A stretch of DNA of 64,000 nucleotides from an uncultured Lachnospiraceae bacterium (lineage in GTDB: Bacteria > Bacillota > Clostridia > Lachnospirales > Lachnospiraceae), in NCBI GenBank assembly GCA_900316855.1, contig ONEK01000001.1:186001-250000 (forward strand). The letters are read 5' to 3'. A model generated the notes under the pieces. It did not search any database and was not told the DNA's origin. It saw only the letters and a program-made list of their open reading frames with translations. Positions 45,194 through 52,734 of this stretch are shown here, piece by piece. Position 1 is the first letter of the stretch; each line of letters opens with the position of its first letter. Position numbers and translations under genes: made by a program.

Positions 45194-45336
45194 AATGAAG
45201 GTAAAGCAGCAAAGTTGCAGACAGTGGTGACGGCATTATAAAATGTCGCTGTGCGGCACGAAACTATGTACGGTGCACGGTGCGGTATCGGAGGGGAAGC
45301 TTAGGGACGAGCGGAAGGAGCAGGTTCGGCGGTAAG

Positions 45337-45936
45337 ATGAAGCAGCAGACGGGGCGAAGGAGCCGGATCTGTCCGCACTGCGGCAGCAGGAGAACGGTGC
45401 CAGTGCAGTGGCGGGGGCCGGAAATTGAATATTCGCCGATCGACGGAACGTGGCACGGCGGGTACGAGGTGCCGGATCCGGAGCCGCGGTATCACTGCCT
45501 CGACTGCGGCAGGGATATCTGCTACAAGGTCGACGAGTGGGAGGAGCACACGAAATCGTTCGAGTTCGTAATCGGGAGGACACCGGGGGATAACTTCGTC
45601 CTGCGGCTTACGAGATCTGTGGAAGGGGAGAGCGCTGTTGTGGAGCTGACCCGTTACTGGAGGGGAGGCCCGGACCGGGAAAAGACACAGTCCCGCGCGG
45701 GTGCGATTAACCGGCAGGGATTTGAGAAATACCTGAAACGCATTTACCGGTCCTGCATCCTGGAGTGGGAGCCGGAGTATAACGACTTCACGGTCATGGA
45801 CGGGACGAACTGGCAGGTGACGCTCCAGTATGATGACCGCGATCCGGTGATCATTACGGGCAGGAGCGCGTATCCGCCGCTGTGGAAGCGGTTCCTGCGC
45901 GCAGTGAATTCACTTGAGATCCCGGATGTATCGTGA
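45337..45936 (+). CDS. Uncharacterised zinc-ribbon protein
   Basis: About 199 residues from the ATG at 45337 (an upstream in-frame start at 45280 is possible). Two CxxC pairs, CPHCGSRR and CLDCGRDI, some 45 residues apart make a zinc ribbon at the N-terminus. The rest is a mixed alpha/beta domain rich in aromatic and charged residues (VELTRYWRGGPDREKTQS; WQVTLQYDDRDPVIITG). No membrane segment. It converges on the J-domain gene across a repeat element. Function unknown. Confidence 0.7.
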   Translation: MKQQTGRRSRICPHCGSRRTVPVQWRGPEIEYSPIDGTWHGGYEVPDPEPRYHCLDCGRDICYKVDEWEEHTKSFEFVIGRTPGDNFVLRLTRSVEGESAVVELTRYWRGGPDREKTQSRAGAINRQGFEKYLKRIYRSCILEWEPEYNDFTVMDGTNWQVTLQYDDRDPVIITGRSAYPPLWKRFLRAVNSLEIPDVS

Positions 45937-45970
45937 AGGACTTTCCTTTCCCGGAATTATCTGCTCTATA

Positions 45971-46066
45971 TGACATAAGGGTCAAAAGTACCAAATCGAC
46001 TTCGGGCTTGCCCGAAAGGCGATTTGGACTTCTTGAAAAAACTTTTGACACCTTAATCTTGAAAAT
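45971..46066. repeat. Dispersed palindromic repeat, copy B (complete, MITE-like)
   Basis: The left arm (45971-45992, containing AAGGGTCAAAAGTACC) equals the right arm of copy C on the other strand at all 22 positions. The right arm (46032-46063, containing ACTTTTGACACCTTAATC) equals copy D except one base. The arms are imperfect inverted repeats of each other. A hairpin between them (AAATCG, CTTCGGG / CCCGAAAG, CGATTT) fills the centre. It lies between converging genes and may act as a two-way terminator. Confidence 0.75.
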
Positions 46067-46071
46067 ACATC

Positions 46072-46806
46072 TCAGCACGGGTAGCCGCCGAAGAAGAATC
46101 CGCCCCCGCCGCAGCAGAGGTTGAGCGCGAGGTTGCACAGGCACATGCGCAGGCACCAGTTCGCGGTGGAAGAAGGCTGGGATTCATAGGGGGACTGCCG
46201 GGACTGGTACCAGGCGGGTCCCTGCTCGAGGCGGGAGACGAGCTCCTGATAAGACGAGTTGCCCGGTTCCATCTGCAGGGCGGTACGGGCCTCCTGCAGC
46301 GCCTGGACGTTGTTGCCGAGGCCGTTGCTTGCAATGGCGCAGTAATAGTGCCACTGCGCGGTGTGCTGGCTGATGGAGTTCAGCACATTGAGCGCCTCGC
46401 GGTAATGGCGGCTGTTGAGATAGTTGGCAGCTGCCTGCATGCGGATGGAATCCTCATCCTGGCCCTGGCGCTGCCGGCCGGTTCCCTGCTGCTGGTAGCC
46501 GCCGAAGCCGCCGAAGAAATCGCTCCAGAAATCGCCGTAGTTCGTGCCGTAATCGCGGTAGGAGCCGGTTGATCCGCCGGCACCGCCGTCGTAGCTTCCG
46601 CCGGAGGCATAGGGGTGCTTGCGCTCATAGACGATCTGCTGGTAGGCGGCCTGCACTTCCTTGAACTTCTCCTCCGCCTCTTCCTTGTGCGGGTTGTTGA
46701 TGTTCGAGTCGGGGTGGTATTTGCGCGAGAGCTCGCGGTATGCTTTTTTTATTTCATCGTCGGAAGCATCGCGGGATACTCCCAGCACACGGTATGGATC
46801 GGTCAA
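46072..46806 (-). CDS. J-domain (DnaJ-like) protein with cysteine-rich hydrophobic tail
   Basis: The 244-residue protein has a J domain at residues 1-68 with HPD at 31-33, a Gly/Tyr/Ser-rich linker, a helical region resembling TPR repeats ([35 protein letters not shown]) and a tail [25 protein letters not shown] domains stimulate Hsp70 (DnaK). The tail could insert in the membrane or bind metal. It starts 2 bp after the DUF5685 gene, so the pair is translationally coupled. This is not DnaJ itself, as the zinc-finger domain is absent. Confidence 0.88.
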   Translation of the reverse strand: MTDPYRVLGVSRDASDDEIKKAYRELSRKYHPDSNINNPHKEEAEEKFKEVQAAYQQIVYERKHPYASGGSYDGGAGGSTGSYRDYGTNYGDFWSDFFGGFGGYQQQGTGRQRQGQDEDSIRMQAAANYLNSRHYREALNVLNSISQHTAQWHYYCAIASNGLGNNVQALQEARTALQMEPGNSSYQELVSRLEQGPAWYQSRQSPYESQPSSTANWCLRMCLCNLALNLCCGGGGFFFGGYPC

Positions 46807-46808
46807 GT

Positions 46809-47648
46809 TTACCTCCCGCTTTCGGGGCCGGATTTCGCGGCCTGATGCGCATTATAGCGTGTCCAGACGCCCGAGTAAAGAATGTTGCGCAGGATGGAGA
46901 CATTCTCCACGAGGGGAAGCGTCTCAAATGCTTCACAGCACTGCGCCATCATCATGGTGAGGATTTTGTGAACGTTTTCCTCGTAATCCGGGCGGTCCTT
47001 CATGGACACGAACGGATTGTAGTTTCCCTTCTTCAGGTCATCGTCCAGATCATCGTAAGCGTCACAGAGATAGATGAATTTGCCGAGGAAAAATCCCATC
47101 CTGCGAAGCGGCGCTTCCCATTCATCCTCCTTCACGGCGAACATCTCCGCCATGATATCTCCGAATGTTCCCGAGACCTCATCGAGGTCGGTGCTGCCCT
47201 GCGTCTCGGCAGCGTGGAGCTTCTGCAGGCGGTCGAGGACGAGCGCGGCCTTCCTGCCGTAATCGCGGCCCGCGTGCTGCGCCTTGCCGTGGATCAGCTT
47301 CGCGAAGGCAAGCTTTTTCAGCTCATGCTCGTCGTTCCAGTCGTCCATGCCGGAGTAATATGACAGGATGAGGTTCATGTCCGCTGCATAATCCGTCATC
47401 TCGTTGACCCTTGTGGGGTGGCTGATAAAGGGATGAGCGATGCAGCGTGTGCTGCTGAGCGTGTCCTCACAGTCATAGAGGTCACACAGCACCATGATGA
47501 GAAACGTCATGTCATAGGATAGCGTCATCTGGCCTGTGAAGCCGTACTTCCTCTTCAGCTCGCGGCAGAATCCGCAGTAGTAGGAGTGGTAGAGCTCATA
47601 TTCGCGGATTTTCAGTTCCTTTTCGTTGACGGTGATGTATCCGAACAT
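46809..47648 (-). CDS. DUF5685 family protein
   Basis: The 279-residue protein begins [35 protein letters not shown], the hallmark of DUF5685 as I recall it: a C-x2-C pair and a helical bundle. Several Asp-rich helices ([18 protein letters not shown]) look like prenyl-synthase-type DDxxD motifs, but no reaction is known to me. The ATG at 47648 with GAGG upstream is preferred over a longer frame starting at 47714. It sits between a zinc-ribbon membrane protein and the J-domain gene; the trio probably acts together. Confidence 0.8.
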   Translation of the reverse strand: MFGYITVNEKELKIREYELYHSYYCGFCRELKRKYGFTGQMTLSYDMTFLIMVLCDLYDCEDTLSSTRCIAHPFISHPTRVNEMTDYAADMNLILSYYSGMDDWNDEHELKKLAFAKLIHGKAQHAGRDYGRKAALVLDRLQKLHAAETQGSTDLDEVSGTFGDIMAEMFAVKEDEWEAPLRRMGFFLGKFIYLCDAYDDLDDDLKKGNYNPFVSMKDRPDYEENVHKILTMMMAQCCEAFETLPLVENVSILRNILYSGVWTRYNAHQAAKSGPESGR

Positions 47649-47691
47649 GGAAAACCTCGTAACGCCCGTAACGGGCGGCTCCGGTACGCCT

Positions 47692-48120
47692 TCAGGATTT
47701 CTTATGAAACTCAAACTGGCACTTGGGGCATTTCACCATGATGTGTCCCTTGCCGCGGGGGATGCGGATCTTCTGATGGCAGCGGGGGCAGCGGTAAATG
47801 TGGTAGCCGGTCTGCGGGTCATGCATCTGCTTATGATGCGTGATACGGTCCCGGATATCGGAAAACCAGCCGCGGACCCCGGAAGCCAGCCCGATGTAGC
47901 GCTGGTTTTCCTGATAACGCTTCGCAATATTACGGGAAAACATCCGGTAATACAGGAGAACAATCAGAACCGCAACCGCCCACCACAGGATGGGCGATAC
48001 GATGAAGAAGTTCACGAAGATCAGGATGACCGCGACGACGGACAGAAACTGTCCCAGCTGGTCCATACCATATCTGCCGCGCATGAACTGCTGGAATCTG
48101 GAACGGAAATCGTTGAACAT
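47692..48120 (-). CDS. Small membrane protein with C-terminal zinc ribbon
   Basis: The 142-residue protein starts at the ATG at 48120 (AGGAG upstream), with two adjacent membrane helices at about residues 24-58 (FLSVVAVILIFVNFFIV; ILWWAVAVLIVLLYY). A cytoplasmic basic segment and a zinc ribbon follow (CPRCHQKIRIPRG ... VKCPKCQFEF). It leads a three-gene minus-strand unit with DUF5685 and the J-domain protein. Function unknown. Confidence 0.78.
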   Translation of the reverse strand: MFNDFRSRFQQFMRGRYGMDQLGQFLSVVAVILIFVNFFIVSPILWWAVAVLIVLLYYRMFSRNIAKRYQENQRYIGLASGVRGWFSDIRDRITHHKQMHDPQTGYHIYRCPRCHQKIRIPRGKGHIMVKCPKCQFEFHKKS

Positions 48121-48142
48121 GTTGGGGGTGCTCCTTTGTGGC

Positions 48143-48182
48143 GTCAAAAGTACCAATTGGTACTTTTGACCCTTATGTCATT
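48143..48182. repeat. Dispersed palindromic repeat, copy C (28-bp perfect palindrome)
   Basis: GTCAAAAGTACCAA (48143-48156) is followed at once by its exact reverse complement to 48170, then CCTTATGTCA. It lies directly upstream of the ribosome site of the zinc-ribbon membrane protein and the right arm repeats copies A and B. Confidence 0.85.
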
Positions 48183-48423
48183 GTATTAAAACCTGCGGTG
48201 AATGCAAGGAAGGACAGAGAAAAAGAAAATAAAAAATCTCTAAATTGGCTGTGCCGGAACGGGTTCCATGATACAATAACAACCGGAAGGAAACCAAAAT
48301 TAATATTCTGGTTTCCGACAAGATGACACATTATTTCAGCTGTCTGAACGGGGTTTTCCGTACAGGAAATGTCCTTCCACACCGCGGACGCGGAACAGGC
48401 AGGCGCAATAAGGGGTAAAGCAT

Positions 48424-49338
48424 ATGTCGGGTGTCGTTACATTGGCGGTTATTCTGGTGATTCTGGCCCTGCTGTTCATTCTGTCCTGGATGCTGGCCAG
48501 CTACGCGGTGCACGGAGCGCGTTACACGCCGGAGGAGACGTGGAAGGATCAATGCGGGCAGAATCCGGAGGTGAAGGATCTTGCCGGGGTGCAGACGGTT
48601 TCGTATGAGATCCGGGATGAAGAGGGCTACACGCTGCACGCCGTGTATTACCCCAATGACACGGCATCGAAGAAGTTCCTCATCATGGTGCACGGCTATA
48701 CGCTGAACCGCAACGGCGAGCTGAAATACATGCCGATGTACCGCAGGCTCGGCTACAACTGTATTGTGTACGATCACCGCGGACACGGACTGAACAGGCC
48801 GGTACCCTGCACGTTCGGCATCAAGGAGTCCAGGGACCTGATGGCGGTCATCCGCGATACGTATGAGCGGTACGGAAGCGATATTTATCTGGGACTTACC
48901 GGGGAGTCACTGGGAGCCGCGACAGAGATCACGGCGCTGAAATATCACCCGCAGGTGCACTTCATTGTGAATGACTGCGGCTTCGCGGACCTGATTCCCG
49001 TGGAGAAGGACGGTCTGAAGGGCATGCACCTGCCGCCGTTCCTGGTATATCCAGCCGACCTCGCGTGCAGGATTGTCTATCATTTCGCGTTTACCGCCGC
49101 AAGACCGATCGATTCGCTGAAGGACAACAAGATCCCGATCTGCTTCATTCACGGCGACGCGGACACGTTCATCAACTGCGACCATTCCGTGCGGATGAGC
49201 AGGGCGACAGCCGGCTATCAGGAGCTGCACCTCGTTCCGGGTGCGGCACACGCGAAATCCATCAACACGGATCCCGCAAAATATGAGGAGATCGTGGACA
49301 GATTCGTCCGCGGCGTGGAAAGCGGGGAGATCGCGTAA
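48424..49338 (+). CDS. Membrane-anchored alpha/beta hydrolase
   Basis: The 304-residue protein has one N-terminal membrane helix (residues 4-24) and an alpha/beta hydrolase domain. The oxyanion-side motif is VHGYTLNRNGE, the nucleophile S162 lies in GESLG, and the acid and histidine are in HGDADTFI and GAAHAKS. The YDHRGHGLN segment is typical of the serine aminopeptidase/lysophospholipase-like group. Substrate unknown. A terminator follows at 49383. Confidence 0.88.
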   Translation: MSGVVTLAVILVILALLFILSWMLASYAVHGARYTPEETWKDQCGQNPEVKDLAGVQTVSYEIRDEEGYTLHAVYYPNDTASKKFLIMVHGYTLNRNGELKYMPMYRRLGYNCIVYDHRGHGLNRPVPCTFGIKESRDLMAVIRDTYERYGSDIYLGLTGESLGAATEITALKYHPQVHFIVNDCGFADLIPVEKDGLKGMHLPPFLVYPADLACRIVYHFAFTAARPIDSLKDNKIPICFIHGDADTFINCDHSVRMSRATAGYQELHLVPGAAHAKSINTDPAKYEEIVDRFVRGVESGEIA

Positions 49339-49382
49339 ATACGCGCGCCGCTTCCGGATATTGGTGCGTTCCGGTAACCAAT

Positions 49383-49424
49383 TGACAGCAGGAAAGCTCG
49401 TACAAGCCTGTCTGCTGTCATTTT
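49383..49424 (+). terminator. Terminator after the alpha/beta hydrolase
   Basis: TGACAGCAG (49383-49391) pairs with CTGCTGTCA (49412-49420), then TTTT. Confidence 0.8.
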
Positions 49425-49427
49425 GCC

Positions 49428-49459
49428 TTGAAAAATACTTTTGACACCTTAATCTTGAT
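49428..49459. repeat. Dispersed palindromic repeat, copy D (one arm)
   Basis: The 32 bases, including ACTTTTGACACCTTAATC, match the right arm of copy B (46032-46063) with one mismatch. It lies between converging genes. Confidence 0.8.
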
Positions 49460-49474
49460 ATTGTTTCTCATGAG

Positions 49475-49503
49475 AAATGCCTGCAGGAGTCCCGCGGGCA
49501 TTT
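49475..49503. terminator. Hairpin at the 3' end of the unknown membrane protein gene
   Basis: AAATGCC (49475-49481) and GGCATTT (49497-49503) flank a GC-rich loop just past the stop codon on the minus strand. Confidence 0.5.
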
Positions 49504-49506
49504 TGC

Positions 49507-50910
49507 TTACCAGGATGTATCGCCGGTGTCCGCGGTCTGCGCCGTGTCGTAGACGTACCGGTAAACGTCGAGCAGCACGGCATCGTCGGAGGTCCAGGCT
49601 CCGTCGGAGCGTTTTTTCACTTCATAATAGCCGTATTCGCCGCCGGTTTTGTCGTCTGTATCCTGCCGGAACTGCAGGTAATAGACGTAATCCATATTTT
49701 CAAACAGGATGACGCGGGAATTGCCGCCGGGATCCGCGTCTTCAATAAAGCTGTAATTGTCCCCGACGAAATAGTCCTGATAGAGCTGCCGGTAGCCGTC
49801 GCGCACGTGCTGCTGCGCTCTGGTGAGCGCGGACTCCGCCTGTGTATCGCCCGGGGACGCCGCGGAATCCTGCACGGTGTCCGCCGGCAGCTCGCTGTTG
49901 CCCGCCGGGGAATCGGCAACCGCGTCCTTCTTGCTATCTTCCTCATCGGGATAAGTCTCATCGATCAGGCTGAGCACCTCATCCGCGTCCTCATACTGCT
50001 TCTTGTCCTGCCCGAAGGGGATCCGGCAGACGTAATCCGCATTGTCCGCGGACTCATCCTTGATAATGACGTAAAGACAGCCGTCGAACTGTTTCCAGCG
50101 GTCGGAATTCCCGATCTCATCCGTGACAAACGAGGCGATGTCCTGCGCGTGCTGTACCCTTCGCGTGTAGTAGACACACAGGGCGCCGACAACCCGGGGC
50201 TCCAGCGTCGTGCCCCAGTTGTAATAGATCATGTCCTCGCCGTTCTTGAAATGGCTCTCCCAGGCGTCGATAAGGCTCTGCTGCGTCAGAAGGGCGCGGA
50301 AGTCATCATCGAAATAAGCGTCCTGCGATACGCCGATCGCGTACACACGGGTCTTCAGCATGGGATAGGAATCACACAGGTAGACAACGTCCTCCGCGCT
50401 GCTCTCATCGGCAGTGAAGGGGACGCCGTACAGCTTCGAGAGGCTCTGCGCAGTCCGCTCCGGATTCCACGTGAAGGGCTTCCGGGCAATTCCGTAGCGG
50501 GGCTCCGCGTAATAGTAGTCATTTCCCTCATCCGTCGGGACGGTGACCACGAGGTTTCCGTCCGGCATCTGCTGATCCGTCGGCTCCTTCAGGATCCATC
50601 CGCCGTAATTTGCAAACAGGAACGCAAACGAGCCGAGACTGTATACCGTGAACAGGAGCGCTGCGAACGCCGAGAGAACGATCCGGTGAAAATTCCGGAG
50701 CCAGATTGCGAAAAGGCGCAGGATCATGCCGCCCAGGATCAGGACACCGGACAGGGCGAGAATCCGGTAGATCGCTTCAATGGCAAACCGGTATTCCATG
50801 CCCTGTTTTGCCAGATAGCCAAGACCTGTGTGATAGGCAAGAATCCCGGCGGCAAGGACCGCCAGGACGACAAGGATATATTTGAGCTGATGCAGATAAT
50901 AACGTCTCAC
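49507..50910 (-). CDS. Uncharacterised membrane protein with large extracellular domain
   Basis: A 467-residue protein with three predicted helices near the N-terminus (about 9-30, 45-67 and 75-100) and a 360-residue soluble part. The soluble part has many Asp/Tyr residues and a Ser/Ala/Asp/Glu-rich low-complexity stretch (about residues 345-380) before a last globular piece (RDGYRQLYQDYFVGDNYSF). I recognise no family or catalytic motif. It stands alone between the hydrolase and the rhodanese fusion. Confidence 0.75.
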   Translation of the reverse strand: MRRYYLHQLKYILVVLAVLAAGILAYHTGLGYLAKQGMEYRFAIEAIYRILALSGVLILGGMILRLFAIWLRNFHRIVLSAFAALLFTVYSLGSFAFLFANYGGWILKEPTDQQMPDGNLVVTVPTDEGNDYYYAEPRYGIARKPFTWNPERTAQSLSKLYGVPFTADESSAEDVVYLCDSYPMLKTRVYAIGVSQDAYFDDDFRALLTQQSLIDAWESHFKNGEDMIYYNWGTTLEPRVVGALCVYYTRRVQHAQDIASFVTDEIGNSDRWKQFDGCLYVIIKDESADNADYVCRIPFGQDKKQYEDADEVLSLIDETYPDEEDSKKDAVADSPAGNSELPADTVQDSAASPGDTQAESALTRAQQHVRDGYRQLYQDYFVGDNYSFIEDADPGGNSRVILFENMDYVYYLQFRQDTDDKTGGEYGYYEVKKRSDGAWTSDDAVLLDVYRYVYDTAQTADTGDTSW

Positions 50911-51020
50911 CGTGCTATTTTATCGCGGGCCGGGGGAAATGTCTCTCCCGAAATGTCCCGCGCCGCTGCGTGGCGTAAGCCGCGAGGGCTGAGCTGATGC
51001 CTGATGTGCAGCAGGCCGGC

Positions 51021-52226
51021 TCATTCGTAGTCGTCGAGGAACGAGCGGTGGACGCCATGCCACTTGTAGCCGAGGACCTGATCGACCGTCACATTTTCCG
51101 TGGCGTGCAGGATGTTCGTCTCGATATCAGGATTTTCCTTCTTCAGTTCGGCGATGATGCGCTTTGTCGCCGCTCTCTTGTGGCCGGTCTGATGCTGGTC
51201 CGGCAGGACGGCACAGGTGGTGCAGGTATCGGTGAAACGGCACGCGCACTGGATGAAATGCAGATGGTTGGCATCCCGCCATGCCTTGATCGTATCCTCG
51301 CGGATGAAATACAGGGGCCGGATGAGCTCCATACCCTCGAAACTGGTGCTCCGGAGCTTCGGCATCATGGCGTTGAACTGGCCGGAGTACAGCATTCCCA
51401 TGAGACAGGTCTCGATGACGTCGTCGAAGTGATGCCCGAGCGCGATCTTGCCGCAGCCGAGCTCCTTCGCGCGGCGGTACAGATAGCCGCGGCGCATTCT
51501 GGCGCAGACGTAGCAGGGCGAAGACTTCATATGATAGACGACGTCGAAGATCGTCGTCTCGAAGAAGCTCAGGTCGATGCCTAGGAGCCGCGCGTTGCTC
51601 TCGATGATATGGCGGTTCGCCTCATTATAGCCGGGGTCCATGCACAGAAAGACCAGATCGAAATGATACTGGCCGTGCCGCTGGAATTCCTGGAACAGCT
51701 TGGCCATCAGCATGGAGTCCTTGCCGCCGGAGATGCAGACGGCGATCCGGTCCCCGTCCTGTATCATGTGATATTTGATAATGGCACGCGCAAAAGGATT
51801 CAGGAGGTCACGGTGAAAACGGCCCTTCTGAAGGGACAGCTCAATCCTCCTGCGGGTGTCGTCAACGGCAGCTTCCTTCTGTATGGCATGAAGTGCCCAG
51901 GCACCGTATCCGCCGGTCAGGGTATAGGCCTCGTAGCCGTGCTCCCGAAGCTCCCTTGCGAGGTCGCGCGATATGGTGCCGTACCTGCAGTATAGTATGA
52001 CCGGCCTGTCCTTCGGCAGAGGCGAGAGAGCCGCCGCGGCGTATTCACGGACCTTTTCCGGGGAAAACAGGACACAGCCCGGAATGAAGCCGTGCTCATA
52101 GTCTGATTCCTCGCGGGTATCGATCAGCATATATTCATCCGGAAGAAGCTCGTCCAGCTGCGCGGGCGAAAGCTCCACATCGTCCGCCTGTCCGGCGGCT
52201 GCGTTGAACTCCTGCGTGCTCCTCAT
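51021..52226 (-). CDS. Rhodanese domain fused to TtcA-like PP-loop ATPase
   Basis: The 401-residue protein starts at the ATG at 52226 (AAAGGA upstream). Residues 20-118 are a rhodanese domain with active-site C80 (ILYCRYGT). Residues about 130-395 are a PP-loop enzyme with SGGKDS (166-171), CYVC and further Cys (CTTC) that can hold the Fe-S cluster of TtcA-type tRNA sulfurtransferases. Members activate a tRNA base with ATP and insert sulfur, giving 2-thiocytidine in TtcA. The fused rhodanese could hand persulfide sulfur to the tRNA site. A cysteine desulfurase gene is 8 kb away. Confidence 0.88.
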   Translation of the reverse strand: MRSTQEFNAAAGQADDVELSPAQLDELLPDEYMLIDTREESDYEHGFIPGCVLFSPEKVREYAAAALSPLPKDRPVILYCRYGTISRDLARELREHGYEAYTLTGGYGAWALHAIQKEAAVDDTRRRIELSLQKGRFHRDLLNPFARAIIKYHMIQDGDRIAVCISGGKDSMLMAKLFQEFQRHGQYHFDLVFLCMDPGYNEANRHIIESNARLLGIDLSFFETTIFDVVYHMKSSPCYVCARMRRGYLYRRAKELGCGKIALGHHFDDVIETCLMGMLYSGQFNAMMPKLRSTSFEGMELIRPLYFIREDTIKAWRDANHLHFIQCACRFTDTCTTCAVLPDQHQTGHKRAATKRIIAELKKENPDIETNILHATENVTVDQVLGYKWHGVHRSFLDDYE

Positions 52227-52437
52227 GACAATCCATCCTTTACGGAAAAATCCTTCTGATCCGTATACCGGATCCTGCCCCGCCTGTCCGGGGATATATC
52301 TGTTCCTGTGGAAGTTTAGCACGGCAGGGAGCGGTTGGAAAGCGGGCACAGAAATTGTGCACAAGAATCGCATGATGAATTCATGCACAGTGCCGAAAAT
52401 GTTTTTCCTGTCCCGTGCTGTAATCTGCCCTGCAAGT

Positions 52438-52498
52438 ATTGACCGAATTGATCAATACAGCTTACGCAAGCCGGCTTTAAAGATTGACTAAATTGGTC
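52438..52498. promoter_or_regulatory. Pair of similar operator-like sites
   Basis: ATTGACCGAATTGATC (52438-52453) and ATTGACTAAATTGGTC (52483-52498) agree at 13 of 16 positions and are partly palindromic, 45 bp apart. They lie between divergent genes. The form resembles MarR-type operators; no regulator gene is nearby. The rest of the 52227-52558 gap shows nothing else I recognise. Confidence 0.45.
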
Positions 52499-52558
52499 TA
52501 GAACAGTTCCCGACAAATTTCGCCAAAACACGCAGGAGAGTTTTGGCCAATATTCCCA

Positions 52559-52643
52559 CTTCATTTTCATTTCCGGTTGTTGTATGATTAACGGCGTGCA
52601 CAAGATGTAGTGTTTTTCTTGACTGTTAGAGTCTAAATCTTGT
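52559..52643 (+). promoter_or_regulatory. Promoter and putative NrdR boxes of nrdD
   Basis: A -10 TATGAT (52582-52587) with a weak TTCATT -35 lies 150 bp before nrdD. GCACAAGATGTAGTGT (52598-52613) matches 13 of 16 positions of the NrdR-box consensus as I know it. A second, weaker match (10 of 16) starts at 52628, 30 bp or three turns on. Repression by ATP/dATP-bound NrdR is thus plausible. Confidence 0.5.
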
Positions 52644-52734
52644 ATCCCGATTTTGACCGCGGACAGTCCCTTTTCATCCCGGTGCATGCAGATCAGTCAA
52701 TATTATATATGAAGGGGAAGGTGTAATCCGTATC

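Noticed and set aside
49477..50997. A 506-codon plus-strand frame opposite the unknown membrane protein
   Set aside because: The minus-strand frame has a hydrophobic N-terminus, a sensible start and membrane topology; the plus-strand frame lacks these.
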